This document shows positions 22,900 to 37,467 of a stretch of 64,000 nucleotides of DNA, in pieces; the stretch's first letter is position 1, and every line of letters starts with the position of its first letter. Under the pieces are notes generated by a model, which had not been told where the DNA came from, ran no database searches, and worked only from the letters and a program-made list of their open reading frames with translations. The DNA lies in NCBI RefSeq assembly GCF_000699445.3, contig NC_067202.1, positions 8,675,458 through 8,739,457 of the forward strand, written 5' to 3'. The translations under genes and the position numbers were made by a program. The DNA is from Schistosoma haematobium. Lineage: Eukaryota > Platyhelminthes > Trematoda > Strigeidida > Schistosomatidae.

Positions 22900-24063
22900 T
22901 ATCAGAATTTGACTTTCTGCACTCATCAAAAGGAATCATATATGTTTGTCTATAAAAAGAATTCCTTTGTGAATTCGATTAAATTTTCTGTATTGTATAC
23001 CTTAAAAATTATATTTTACGTAAATTAGTACGTCATCTATTGAATTTCACAGCAACAAAAACAGAAAGAACAATAAACTCCATCATTTTTTCTTCATGTT
23101 GTAAATCATTTCTTTTATTGTAACTAATCAAATATCATTTAAGTTCTAGTTCTATACATACAACATGTGGATAAAATAATGAAACTGTAAAAAAGAAACA
23201 ATATTTCATAGGTTACTTCATTTGATAATCATTTTTCATTTTGTCATTAATCTAAATATCAACCTTCAAAAATGTGCTCGAAAAATGTTCTAATTATTGA
23301 CTATAATTTTTTTTCTAAGTTAACCAATCAACGATTAGTTTACATTTGATTGGTTAGTATGGATAATATTGGTACCTTTTTCAATGATACTTTCATATTT
23401 CTTATTTCTAGTTACTTACTGTTTGTATAATTTTATTGAGATTAAGTTGAACAATTTCAATTGGATTTATACTACAAATTATTAATGCAATTCATACTTT
23501 TTTCATGTTATATTACGTAATTGGATAAATTAACTATCGAGTTTCCTTTCTCTTTTAAGTAAATAAGTAAGTTTATGATTATTTGACTAGATATATTCTT
23601 ACTTACTTATTAACAAGAATAATATTTCATATGTACATACAGGGTGAGACTATAATTGATGCATGACCTTTGAGAGATGTTAAAGCGACTTTGAGAGTAT
23701 CCACTTAATAACTAGAACCAAATGAAGGTTATAAACTTATGTGAGGAATTAGAATTATGATTTACAATTGATGGTTAAAGTTAGGAATTCGTTTCAGAGT
23801 TTTCATCACAAACTGACATCAGCTATAATGCCAAAACTTTATTTAGCCAAATGGATGAGTGAATTTTGCGCCAAAATCTGAGATCTGTTATCTTGTACGT
23901 GACTGGCTCATCCATAAATTATAATCTTGCCACATACCGATACATTTGCTACATTTCTACTAGGTTGAAAAAGAATTTCAATTCTTGATAAGTTCTTATT
24001 TCAGTTTGTTATTACAATTATGACTACATTTTATTCAAAATGTTTCGAAATTTTTTTGTCTTC
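22900..24063. other. Intergenic, nothing supported
   Basis: AT-rich DNA between the ATC tract and the RTE element. Confidence 0.4.
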
Positions 24064-24070
24064 GGCAAAC
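24064..24070. repeat. Target-site duplication of RTE copy 2 (left)
   Basis: GGCAAAC at 24,064-24,070 is repeated at 27,289-27,295, just beyond the element's 5' end. The match may extend a few bases with mismatches (TCTTC against TTTTT). Confidence 0.6.
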
Positions 24071-27000
24071 AACTTACTTACTTACGCCTGTTACCCCCAA
24101 TGGAGCATAGGCCGCTGACCAGCATTCCCCAACCCATTCTGTCCTGGGCCTTCTTTTCTAGTTCCATCCAATTCTTGTTCATTTTTCTCATGTCTATCTC
24201 CATTTCCCGGCGTAATGTGTTCTTTGGTCTTCCTCTTTTCCTTTGACCTTCAGGATTCCATGTGAGGGCTTGTCTTGTGACGCAGTTGGGTGCTTTCCTC
24301 AATGCGTGTCCTATCCACTTCCAGCGCTTCTTCCTGATTTCTTCCTCCACTGGGATCTGGTTTGTTCTCTCCCACAGTACGTTGTTGCTAATAGTGTCCG
24401 GCCAATGGATCTGAAGTATTTTGCGTAGACAATTGTTAATAAACACCTGTATTTTCTGGATGATGGCTTTTGTAGTTCTCCAGGTTTCTGCCCCATACAG
24501 TAGAACTGTCTTGACATTTGTATTGAAAATCCTGACCTTGGTGTTGGTTGACAGTTGCTTTGAGTTCCAGATGTTCCTCAGTTGTAAATATGCTGCTCTT
24601 GCTTTGCCGATCCGCGCCTTCACATCTGCATCAGATCCACCCTGTTCATCAATGATGCTGCCCAAATACGTAAAGGTTTTTACATCTTCCAAATCTTCTC
24701 CGTCAATTTTGATTGGATTGGTGCATTCTGTGTTGTGTCGGAGAATCCTGCTTTTCCCTTTGTGTATATTGAGACCTACTGCTGCTGAGGCTGCTGCTAC
24801 ACTGGTCGTCTTCTCCTGCATTTGTTGTTGCGTTTGGGATAGAAGGGCCAGATCATCTGCGAATTCTAGATCATCCAACTGCATCTTAGATGTCCATTGT
24901 ATCCCGCGCTTTCCTTCAGACGTTGACGCCTTCATGATCCAGTGGATCACCAGGAGAAAGAGAAAGGGTGAGAGTAAGGAACCTTGCCTAACACCGGTCT
25001 TCACTTCGAACGACTTTGTCAACTGTCCTCCATGCACGATTTTGCAGTGTAATCCATCATATGAGTTCTGTATGATATTGACTATCTTCTGAGGCACGCC
25101 GTAGTGTCGAAGAAGTTTCCATAGTGTTGTTCTGTCCACGCTATCAAATGCCTTTTCATAGTCAATGAAGTTGATGTAGAGTGATGAATTCCATTCAATT
25201 GATTGTTCCACAATGATCCGTAGAGTTGTGATTTGGTCTGTACACGATCTATCCTCACGGAATCCTGCCTGTTGGTCACGAAGTTGGGCGTCTACACAGT
25301 CCTTCATCCTGTTTAACAATACCCTGTTGAAGACTTTTCCCGGTATTGAGAGAAGAGTGATGCCCCTGTAGTTATCACACTTGCTGAGATCGCCTTTCTT
25401 CGGTATTTTGATCAGAAGTCCTTCTTTCCAGTCTGTTGGTACTTGTTCCTCATCCGAAATCTTATTGAAGAGAATGTGGAGTATCCTTGCAGTTGCCGCT
25501 ACGTCCGCTTTTAGTGCCTCTGCTGGGATGTTGTCCGGTCCTGCTGCTTTGCCACTCTTGATTTGTCTGATGGCCATGCCGATTTCTTCAATTGTTGGTG
25601 GGCCAACATTGATTGGGAGGTCCGTGGGTGCTGCTTCGATGTTGGGTGGGTTCAGTGGGGCTGGTCGATTCAAGAGTTCTTTGAAGTGTTCTACCCACCT
25701 GTTTTGTTGCTCTTCAATGTTGGTGATTACCTCGCCTTCCTTGCTTTTCACTGGTCGTTCTGGTTTGCGGCGATTTCCAGAGAGTTTCTTTGTCGTGTCA
25801 TACAATTGTCTCATGTTTCCTTCTCTTGCAGCCTTTTCCGCCGTCGTTGCTAAATCTTCCACATATTTACGTTTGTCGGTTCTGATGCTCCTCTTCACTT
25901 GTTTGTTTACTTCTGTGTATTCAGCTTGTGCCTTGGCTTTTTCTGCTCTTGTTCGACTGGTATTGATCGCTGCCTTCTTGTTCCTCTTTTCTTGAATCTT
26001 ATCCAGTGTACCAACAGTGATCCATTCCTTGTGGTGTTGCTTCTTGTGACCCAGGACCTCATGACATGTTGAAGTGATTGCCTTTTTGATCCCCTTCCAG
26101 TTGCTCTCCACAGTAGTTCCTTCTCCATTGAGTAGATCATGAAAGGCCTGGAACTTGTTGCTGAGGACTATCTTGAATTTGTTGAGTTTGTTAGTATCCT
26201 GAAGAAAGGCCGTATTGAACTTTTGTGATATTGTCCTCCCCGTTGTCCAGTGCTTCTTGAGTTTCAATTTCATCTTGGCGACCAGCAAGTGATGATCTGA
26301 TGCTATATCAGCTCCTCTCTTGGTTCTCACGTCCTCTATAGTCCTCCTGAACGTTTTGTTGATGCAAATATGGTCGATTTGGTTTTGTGTAGAGTGATCC
26401 GGTGAAGTCCATGTGGTTTTGCGTATGCGTTTATGTGGGAATATAGTGCCGCCTATGACCAGTTTATTGAAGGCACATAGATTTGCAAATCTCTCACCAT
26501 TTTCGTTCCTTTCTCCCAGTCCGTGTCGTCCCATGATGTCTTCATATCCAGTGTTGTCCGTTCCAACCTTGGCGTTGAAATCTCCCATCAGAATGGTCAG
26601 GTCCTTTGTTGGGCACTTCTGGACTATTGACTGCAGCCTATTGTAGAATTGATCTTTAGCGTCTTCATTGTAGTCGTTGGTAGGCGCATAGCATTGGATG
26701 ATGTTCATTGAAATGCCCTCTTTCTTTGTTTTAAACGAGGCTTTGATGATCCTTGGTCCATGAGATTCCCATCCTATAAGTGCATTTTGTGCTTGTTTGG
26801 ACAGCATCAATGCGACTCCTTGTGTATGTTGTGCATTTTCTTCTTCATGGCCGGAGTATAACAGGAGCTCTCCTGTAGTTAGTCGTTGTTGTCCAACTTG
26901 TGTTCAATGTGTTTCACTGATCCCAAGTACCTCTAGGTTGTATCTTCTCATTTCTGCAGCAATTTGGAAGGCTCTTTCGGTGTCCCATATTGTACGAACA

Positions 27001-27284
27001 TTCCATGTACCTAAATAAATGGCCGCTCTGGTTGTCAGAAGGGGCATCGGCTTCGTAACTTCCGAAGGGATTCGGCTTTCATCATGAGGCGTCATAATTC
27101 TTCTAAACGAAGACCTTCTGACTCCCAGGGTAGAGTTTAAAAGGTTTGAATAATTTTTTCTGGTTAACGTTTTTTTTAACGAGTTAGTTTTCTACGGGAT
27201 GGGGACGCTAACCCCATGCCCAACCCTCCTCCTTTATCCGGGCTTGGGACCGGCAGTAGCCCCCGGAGGGACTCCAGGCGGAGT
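24071..27284 (-). mobile_element. RTE-clade non-LTR retrotransposon (SR2-like), full length, copy 2
   Basis: Same family and almost the same sequence as 11,929-15,147, in the opposite orientation. It has a 5' leader at 27,284 (CTCCGCCTGGAG on minus), the long frame, and a 3' TAAG-repeat tail at 24,071. Flanked by GGCAAAC duplications. Only a handful of amino-acid differences from copy 1 are visible (for example FREDRSC against FRKDRSC, EEIGMA against EEISMA), which points to recent movement. Confidence 0.92.
24078..27095 (-). pseudogene. RTE endonuclease/reverse transcriptase with one in-frame TGA
   Basis: From ATG at 27,095 the frame runs 1,005 codons to TAA, interrupted once by TGA at 26,906-26,904 (codon 64) in place of the Trp that follows SETH. 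Downstream the frame is open for 910 codons. Endonuclease motifs are LGTWNVRT (about residues 29-36), MGDFNAK (about 170-176) and SDHH. Reverse transcriptase motifs are [27 protein letters not shown] and FADD (near 24,852-24,863). A basic [13 protein letters not shown] region is near the C-terminus. The frameshift of copy 1 is absent. With the TGA suppressed this would be a complete protein. As it stands, an internal start at 26,810 would make a protein lacking the first part of the endonuclease. Confidence 0.92.
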
Positions 27285-27295
27285 TTTTGGCAAAC

Positions 27296-29508
<2,213 letters not shown>

Positions 29509-29586
29509 CAGAGTAATATATCATGAACTGTTAAGGCTGGTGTTTTATAGTTAACCAAAGCATTAAAATATAATCGTCTTATCTAA

Positions 29587-29609
29587 CAATAATAATAATA
29601 ATAATAATA
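29587..29609. repeat. (AAT)n microsatellite
   Basis: About seven AAT units. Confidence 0.9.
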
Positions 29610-30960
29610 CGGTTAATAAAGTTATATTAAATATAGATATATCCATATATTTCACTGGTTTACTTGTTCAAACAGGTTATTGAAGTAGTAAACACTTCAT
29701 AATGTGATCTTTAAAAATGAAGTTAATTTTAAGCTAGAAATATGTATTCAAATAAATTCTTGTAGTTTACTAAAAAAGAAGGGATAAAATCATTGGTATT
29801 TTTGTAATTTTCCAAGGCCATTCTACCAAGAATATTCAACTTGTCTATTATCTAATTGATTTCACTATCAAACAATATTATGTAGTACTTTTGATTGGGA
29901 CATTGACAAACAAACATTGAACTATTGAAGAATATCGAATTATCAGAAGAAATTCAGAAGGAAGTTGTTTGAATAATCTAGATATTTATATTGATAAGAG
30001 TGTGTACAAAGTATATGCAATTAAATATAAAGTATGACAAATGAAGACACGAAAAACGGAGTATAACCACAAAATAACAGTTATCATCATACCTAAAAGT
30101 CTATACAGAGAGTAGGAATTAACCAAAAAATTTTAAATCTGTCACAGATACCTGATGATCACTAAAGCAGTACAAAATAGTCGGTCGATGTGATAAAATT
30201 TTAGGGAATTCAATGACATATGAAACAAACTAATCAAATAAGCGTTTTTCTTTGACTCGAACAAGTTTACAACACCAAGGTGTAAATAGAGAAACAAGAA
30301 AAATCAACTAAAATCCCCCTACAAAAAAATAACCTTTAATTCAAAGATTTTAGGCAAGTTGGTAATTCAAATTAGTTTGTTTTGTAGTTTAATCAGATTA
30401 ACTGTCTTGGTTTCACCGTACTTACCAATGACTCAAGATTTTGTCTATAAATTTTAGAGTATCATTTTTTGAAATATATGTATATAATGATATGTTATGA
30501 CTTTAAGTTGGGTCGATTCTTACCCTGTGCTAATTGTTGTGTCCTTGACTGGAAAAACTAGAGAGCAGCGTATTTATCGATCGATTCAATGACACTTAAA
30601 CACGTACGGACGGCCTACAGTCTCGATTGGTCCCACTTCCCTGTCTAGCCCAGTCAGTTGAGTTCAGAACACAAGTCACAGCCTCGGAGATATGAATCAT
30701 TATATTTCAAACATACTTTGTTTATATACCAATCAAGCATACCACATCGTACCATAAAAATAGAAAACAACATTTTGTACAATATTCAACAAGTGAACAG
30801 ATATCGAGCAATAGGAAATGTCCATTTAAAGTCCAAGGGCACCATTGGACTTAACATGATAATTATCGGTCTATTCCTCCGCATCCACAACATGATATTT
30901 AACACGTGTCCTAGCAACGATGGTCAGCCTAGTGGGCTGCATTTGCAAAAGATTGATCTT
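29610..30960. other. Intergenic, unassigned GC-richer block at 30,500-30,960
   Basis: AT-rich up to about 30,490. Then a more balanced block runs to 30,960 with a 102-codon open frame (30,658-30,966) of unremarkable composition. No motif or second copy was found, so it is not called a gene. Confidence 0.3.
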
Positions 30961-30974
30961 AGTTGATACAACTT

Positions 30975-31112
30975 CGGAAACTTGAAATTACTGGACAAAC
31001 TTTTCGTCCTTGTATGTGACCCGTCAGTAGTTCATATTCACGACCTCCCAGGGATTGAACTCAGGATAAGTAACCACATCATTTTCTTACTAATGATTAA
31101 CTTAGAGTGGTC
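30975..31112 (-). repeat. Family B arm, strongly decayed
   Basis: Motif order of an antisense arm: TTACTGGACAAACTTTTCGTCC, a degraded core, CACGACCTCCCAGGGATTGAACTCAGGA. No intact ribozyme core. Confidence 0.4.
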
Positions 31113-31214
31113 ATTACCAGAACTCTATTGAGATATCTAAGAATGACAGAGTAAGAAAGTTGTCACCAATGAGATTGGTGAAATTTATTGAAGTTGGAAT
31201 TGTTCCCTAAGACA

Positions 31215-31335
31215 TCACCTCAGTGGTTCTAACGGTTAATCGTTCACCATCAGATCCAAAGGTTTTGAGTTCAACCCTTGGCTGAGTTGTGAGTACTCTC
31301 TGCTGAGAAGTCCAAATGAAAACATTCTGTAACTA
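31215..31335 (+). repeat. Family B-like tRNA-derived arm, decayed
   Basis: CTCAGTGGTTCTAACGGTTAAT with a box B-like GAGTTCAACCCTTGG and CTGCTGAGAAGTCC, the order seen in sense arms of family B. The stem II partner and GAAA are lost. Confidence 0.45.
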
Positions 31336-32269
31336 ATTCTGGATACAAAACAATTCAAGCAAACTATTCAGCCTCCATATGTCAATAAAGAGAACATTTT
31401 ATTTATAAGATTCTGTTTACTGAGTATCAAATTCACTTCACTTTTTTACAAAAACTCGGCCTACTTTGATTTCCATCTCAATACACCATTATTACTCGTT
31501 GAATCTAAAAGCGACCAACCTGTAATACTACTGAGCACCAACAAGCCTGAAACCCATTTTTCTGAGGGCTTTTTATCGGCTTTATAAATGACCAGTACTG
31601 TACAATTTTGACCCTAACACAGACCAAACCCAGGACCTTTTATGACTAAGTTCTCATCCAGTGATCTAGTACTCTTTGATCTCCCTTCTGATCTCACTGA
31701 ATCATGAATCTTTAAAGTCATGATTTACTTATATAAAAATCATAATATTAATTTAACAATGATATTCTATTTGAAAACAATGTACTTCAATGTAGGTCAT
31801 GATTGATTTTTTTTATCAAAGAGAAAAATAACACAAGACTAATCATTATAATAAACAACCTACCATTAAACACTATGGTCAATGCGTTAAGTAAACACAG
31901 TATACTTTTCTTAAATAAAAACAACCTTAATTTTGAATAACACTAAAGCTGGTTTTATTGTTACCAGTAAAAATAACTTCTGCTTATCATTCAAAATTGC
32001 GCAAACACACCTACACATGGTATGTTTAAGAATTCTTTCAAGTTTATTGATCTAAATACAAATGCATATCTACTTTAATAAATTAAACAGTGCATGATGA
32101 ATCACTAGTTGGTATGAAACATCCTTGTTAGCATTATAATTGTCAAGCTTATTGTAGTAAACTGTTTATGGATTTATATTTAACCCACTGGTTTTTATGA
32201 ATAATGATTAAAATGATGACAACGTTGAATAATGATACAGTATGAAAAATTAAAAGCTGCCTCCTAAGA
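31336..32269. other. Intergenic, nothing supported
   Basis: No supported feature. Confidence 0.35.
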
Positions 32270-32580
32270 CCACTGAGCCTGCATCCAATGATCTTAATGT
32301 ATATATTCAGGTGTCTAACTTCTAGTGTTAGGCAATTCACCTACCGAAGACACTGGAAGATGGTTGTACATTGCTGGGAACTGATTAAAGTTAGACATTA
32401 ATATCGTTAGATGCCAGTCTGGTAGTCTGGAAGTTGTAAGTCCATGTGCGAGATCGGTTTTATGCCTACCTGTGGAGTCATGGATAACCACTGCTGAGGA
32501 GCCCCATACCAGTGCAAATCAGTGCATCCACATTTTCAGTGGTGGTTTAACTTAAATTGGTCTATGATTTCAGTGACATA
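32270..32580 (+). repeat. Family B, decayed copy
   Basis: An antisense head fragment at 32,270-32,340 (GACCACTGAGCCTGCATCCAA) is followed by a sense arm at 32,395-32,575 with CACTGCTGAGGAGCCCCATA, a damaged stem II and no GAAA, then the tail with GGTGGTTTAAC and AATTGGTCTATGAT. Confidence 0.55.
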
Positions 32581-33282
32581 AGTAAATTAATTATACAAAA
32601 TAAACATAAACACGTCTCAGTTAAAATACGAGAAATGTTAAATAATAAGCTTTGTAGCTGTCACTCACCTTGTCACCAAATCTAATGAAGATAAGACAAG
32701 GTGTTGTGTTTACTAGCTATTATCAATTCAGATGGTGTTTTCTACCACATTAGTCCTTCTAACTTCCAAGATAATTGTTTTGTTAAGGTCAGAAAAATAT
32801 TAATCATTTAGTTTCTCTTGTGTTGTATCAATAACAAAGCATTTGGTTTTTAACTCTTTATTATGGTGATTAAAACTATCATAACTAACCAAGTTTGTAA
32901 AATTAAGGAGAATCGAAGTCTTTTATAATATTAGACTGATTGTAGGTAGTCAGCAGGAAATTCCATACATGGGCTTTCTGTCGGATGACACTGGTCAGTA
33001 AGACGTGCTAAAAATCTGTAGAGAAATCACTTTTTTTCTCTGCGTGCTTTGAACTTGCATTATCTAATAGTACAAAAGTATTCAAATGGATTGGTCACCG
33101 GTAATACCATATTTACAAGACACAAAAGTGTCTTTGAAATATATTCTATAAGAGTGATTACAAAATTAAGGATGTACAACAACTGTTAAGAGTGAAACGA
33201 TAAGAGCTGATCCAGTTTTAACTTATTTTAATGTAACATTGATAAAATAATGCACCTAGTTGGTCATTGATTGGCTTATAGA
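32581..33282. other. Intergenic, nothing supported
   Basis: AT-rich DNA, no supported feature. Confidence 0.35.
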
Positions 33283-33535
33283 AACCCTGTAACCAGTGTA
33301 GCAGAACGCGTGTTTCGTTCTGTTTGGGACTCGTCAGCCGGATGTGCCTGCATCCCATAGTTAATGTTCACTCTGGGAGTCGAACCCAGTACCGTTCGCT
33401 TCAAACCCGGTCTCGTTATCCACTTAGCTACTGAGTCTTGATAGCCGCCTGCTTGTACAATCGAGTGAATTTTAAATACACTTGGTGCTGTTTTACTTGC
33501 ATCTTCCGATTGTTATTTAGGACTGCAATTGATGG
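33283..33535 (-). repeat. Sm-alpha-like SINE with hammerhead (minus strand)
   Basis: On the minus strand: the non-tRNA segment (around 33,480-33,535), a tRNA-like head with box A region AGCTAAGTGGATAACG and box B GGGTTCGACTCCC, then a hammerhead at 33,295-33,351. The core CTGACGA and GAAA are intact. Stem II is GTCC against GAAC, with one mispair. Stem I is weakened. This is the established schistosome Sm-alpha organisation: pol III promoter followed by hammerhead. Confidence 0.8.
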
Positions 33536-34049
33536 ATAATTAAATCCAAAAGAAAGAAACTGATTGGTAGTCATATGGGAAATAGAAGGTATTTCTAAAT
33601 AAGAACTTTTGTCTAAATTTGATCGAATAGTTTCATAGTAAAAAGTTTGGACCAGGTTACCAGGCGAAACGTTGGATTTATTTCAAATTCTTCCTCTGAA
33701 ATCTTAAAAATACAACATTCTTCCTCTTTAGAAGGTATTTAGTTTGTTAATTATATTGACTTTTAACAATGATACTAGATTGTTTTTCTTATTACATAAC
33801 TCATTTAACATCATTTAAAATAATGTTGATTTCATTCTATTGATCAGTGGTTATTCATACAAAATGTGAATTAACCAGTAAGAGATGAGTTAGATGAGTT
33901 AGGTTAGGAAAACATTTTTTTCCTAAAAAATTACACACGTACATTTTGTACATGTGTATTAGGAGATAAATACGTATGATATAAACATTATCTAACCTCA
34001 TATAGTTAGTTTTTTCATTAAGATTCTACTTGAATCCACATATTAAATC

Positions 34050-34372
34050 CCCTCGGTATTGTTTACTTGAATGTTCCCATTAATGATTAGGACTGCCATT
34101 GATCAGTTTCTTATTGGCATACATTCATACTGTTTGGATTGCCTCGACATTGCCTTAAGTCATAAGTATTATAAGTAAATATGGATGGTCGCCAGCCAGA
34201 CTAAGTAACTAAGTGGATAGCGCGGTGGATTTTGAAGCGAACGGTACTGGGGTCGAGTCTCAGAGTGAACACCAACTCTGAGATGAGGGTACATCCAGCT
34301 GAAAAGTCCCAAATAGGACGAAATGCGTGTCCTGGATTCCACTGCTAGCCAGAATCCTATATTGTCTCAAAG
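34050..34372 (+). repeat. Sm-alpha-like SINE with damaged hammerhead (plus strand)
   Basis: Non-tRNA segment (GGTATTGTTTACTTG...GACTGCCATTGATCAGT), tRNA-like head with TAACTAAGTGGATAGCG and box B-like GGGGTCGAGTCTC, then a hammerhead at 34,287-34,345. Stem II and GAAA are intact, but the core reads CTGAAAA, losing the conserved G after the variable position. The non-tRNA segment points the opposite way relative to the tRNA head compared with the copy at 33,283. Confidence 0.8.
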
Positions 34373-34739
34373 GTTTCAGTGTTATAATTTGATTTGCATT
34401 TTAAATGGTAATAATGATCTATGTTGAAATAATGAATAATTTGATTAATCGTTGTTAAATGAAGTAAAATACATATCTAATAACAATTAGAATGTCATCA
34501 GGCTGAGAAACTCCTTGCTCCGATCTTAAATAAACTGCATACAGCAAAATCTTCATGTGTTTACAATAGTTGGCTAATCTATAAGGTATGCATACTGTGA
34601 AAATTTATCGGGTCGGATAAAAATCACGAATCAAGTATCAATCCCTGATAGTCATACTAAAGAAAAAAACTAACAAATAGGAAAAACTTTCCTATCCACG
34701 TCTTAAATGAATGACATCTTGTATGAGGGATATTGCTAG

Positions 34740-35070
34740 AAAAATCTAGGACTCGTATTCTGTCTCATTTGGGATTTATCAGTTAGATATATCTATATCT
34801 CAGTGTTGCCGGTCATACCAACACTTAAGCTCAACACCTTTCACTTCAAACACCCAAGCATTATTCACTAAGCTAATTAGTTCAGATATCCACTGACTCA
34901 CTTAACGAGATGAATTTAATTAACTATTCGTAAGTGCTTGGATCTTACCATTGATAATGTTACGGGATCTAATTAATCAGTCTCTTTTAACATTAGAGCA
35001 ACCTGAGCGGATTACTTCGACATAAGTATTTCGTCAGAATTTAACTAGCAGTGGAGTCCAGTGCTCAATA
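34740..35070 (-). repeat. Sm-alpha-like SINE, decayed
   Basis: Recognisable blocks on minus: a degraded hammerhead around 34,745-34,800, a tRNA-like segment at 34,815-34,900, and the non-tRNA segment TAAGTGCTTGGATCTTACCA...AATCAGTCTCTT. A second hammerhead edge (CTAGCAGTGGAGTCCAG) follows at 35,047. Confidence 0.5.
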
Positions 35071-35399
35071 CCATGACAGTTCGCTCAAGATACACATGAA
35101 CCAACAGAAACTGATCAATTAGATTCCTTAGTATCAACAATAGGGAAACTTAAACACTTACAAATCTGTTTGTATACTTCAAGTTATTTGACAAAAATTA
35201 TCAAACATAAAAGTGGCAGTTTAAACTATTTATGATATAACTGAACATTTGAGAAAGTGTAATGTTGTAAGCTTAAAAATGCTGAGTCGAAATTCGTTAC
35301 AACAATCAATCACTGTCACATGGTCTTTCCTATGAAGGTCAATAGGTTTTAAACTTAATCAGTAGATAAACAGAAATATTTTAGCACGCCATATTACTT

Positions 35400-35600
35400 T
35401 AGTTATATCCACCAAAATCAGATTATATTCTCAGTTCTCTTATACAAATATCATCACATAAACCAATTGATCCGATTGTAAATGTGTTTCTGAATTTCCC
35501 TCGACAATTCCACAGACAGTTCTGTTGAAGCATTGGGGAGATCGAGTCTTATTAGCACAAGGGTTGTCCTCATTTTGGTACGGAGATATATTACATTATA
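35400..35600. repeat. Diverged repeat shared with 18,480-18,745
   Basis: See the partner at 18,480. Here it lies about 280 nt upstream of the Penelope-type reverse transcriptase scrap. Confidence 0.45.
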
Positions 35601-35883
35601 TTACTCATTATCTGTGTTAGTATTCTTGCATAATCAGAATACCGATTTATGTTTCAATTTCGTACGAACATTTACAAGTAGTATTCTTGATTCCCATTGG
35701 CTTATTCCTACATTATAATTTAACCGTCGACATACCCACCTCAAATATTAAACTTGGTTTCGTTTAAAACAGCTAGAATCAATTAGTAGTAACCAGCGTT
35801 AGTTTAATAAGTTCATAATGCATACAATGAGATTTAAAACTGATAGGCAGTAAAAAAACATCTCACAAAGATTTGTTATCATT

Positions 35884-36199
35884 ACTCACCGAAGGGAAAT
35901 ACTGTCACCAAACTGATAGGCTTGCTATGGGTATTTCTTTATGAGCATTATTAGCTGAAGCGTTTATGAGATATGTCGAAAATCTAGCTCAAGCCCTAAT
36001 AGAAAATATATGCTTATATAAGAGATATGTGGATGACATCTTAGTTATCTGTGATAATACAGAGGGTCCAATTCGTTTATGGAGCAAACTTGACAATCTA
36101 CAAGGCCATATTAGTGTTTCATATGAAGAAGAAATGAACAAACAACTTCCTCTCTTAGGTATACATCATATATCTATTGAATTAATTCATTTTAAATGA
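35884..36199 (+). pseudogene. Penelope-like element reverse transcriptase fragment
   Basis: One frame reads through LAMGISL, a TGA at 35,942-35,944, then ALLAEAFMRYVENLAQALIE and on to LYKRYVDDILVICDN, ending with EEEMNKQLPLLGI. The order AMG, then RY(V/I)DD, then QLPFLD-like is that of Penelope-like reverse transcriptases (established family signature), and YVDD carries the two catalytic aspartates. The stop and the abrupt loss of similarity after 36,199 show a dead fragment. The GIY-YIG endonuclease part was not found nearby. Confidence 0.7.
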
Positions 36200-37110
36200 A
36201 GCATAATTTCTACAGAATTCAGTTCAATAAGATTGTAATTAGACCACATATAAATTATCGCCAAACTGACTGAATACTTTCACCAAGTAAATTAACTATG
36301 AAGATAGATTAAAGTTGGTTAAAATCAAAACATCCTTTGGAAGAATGAACGAATATTGTGATCTTCGAATGACACACGAAAGATTTCAAATAAGTGCTAT
36401 ATAATACCTCAAGTTCTTTATAAACAACTCTGTTACTTCAGTATCTTTTAGGAGGATTTAAGAATACAATATTGAAATCAGACGAAATACTCGATATGTT
36501 AGCGAATATTACAATAATTGAATGTGAACATGTTGAGATCTATATGATATCTAAGATAAGTTTCAGAGTCTTTGTAAGATTTTAGGGACTTTGAAAATGA
36601 ATTGACAATACCACTATGACTCAGTGAAAACAGAACATAGAGTATACACATTTTAAGGAAACCACATTTCTATGAAAGAATATTGATAGCTGAAGACCTT
36701 TCCTATTTGATAATTATCAAGTAAGAAAGTCATTATTTGTTTTTCTACCCTACATCTATCTCAAACATCACCAAGAACAACTATGTTTACTTGTCCGATT
36801 AATAAACTGTTATAATGTTGTAAGGAAAAGAATCAAATGCACAACTACGTAAATCAGTTATTTTTATTCTTTTTAACACTAAATCTTTGGTGATTTGATT
36901 AGCTGAACACTGTAGTTATTTAAAACAAGACTGATATGTCAATTGTGTGACTTCAGCTAAATGCTCATTACTACTATCTGCTACTTAATGAAACGGAACG
37001 AGACTGTGATACAGGCCCAAGAAGTAAGACAAAAGTGTAGAAGGAGACTGATTTATTCACCAATCACTGATTAAATTACATGTACCATAGTAATCATAAA
37101 TTACATTTAT
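36200..37110. other. Intergenic, nothing supported
   Basis: AT-rich DNA, possibly the decayed remainder of the Penelope-like element, but without a frame that shows it. Confidence 0.35.
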
Positions 37111-37118
37111 CTTTAAAT

Positions 37119-37195
37119 GCAGATACATCCAGCTGACGAGTCCCGAATAGGGCGAAACGCGCGTCCTGAGTTCCACTGCTAGCCACTATCCATCT
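37119..37195 (+). ncRNA. Hammerhead ribozyme with intact core, Sm-alpha remnant
   Basis: Core CTGACGA, stem II GTCC(CGAATA)GGGC with a G-T pair, GAAA, then the palindromic stem III strand ACGCGCGT and cleavage triplet GTC. Stem I pairs CAG with CTG and is weakened beyond that. Only the 3' end of the SINE is present; the tRNA head is missing. Cleavage after GTC is expected from the known Sm-alpha ribozyme. Confidence 0.8.
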
Positions 37196-37467
37196 TCGCC
37201 TATCACTTTAAATGTTTGGTCATTAAATAAATTGGAATGAATTTAACTAGCTGTTAATTAATAATTTAATGCGGGTACATAATTCGCTCAATCAGTAAAC
37301 AAATAGTCAATCTATCAATTCAACCGGATCACATCTCAACAGAACTTTCATGCATATATGGTTGAATATTTTCACAATAGTCTGACACTGAATGTGTTGG
37401 AGACACTCTATGGGAAATCGTATTTGTAAAACTCTCACTGATTGAAATTAGAAAGAACTACTGTAGT

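Noticed and set aside
33360..33450. tRNA-like segment with box A and box B
   Set aside because: It is the head of an Sm-alpha SINE, without a tRNA cloverleaf or anticodon arm that I could fold; not a tRNA gene.
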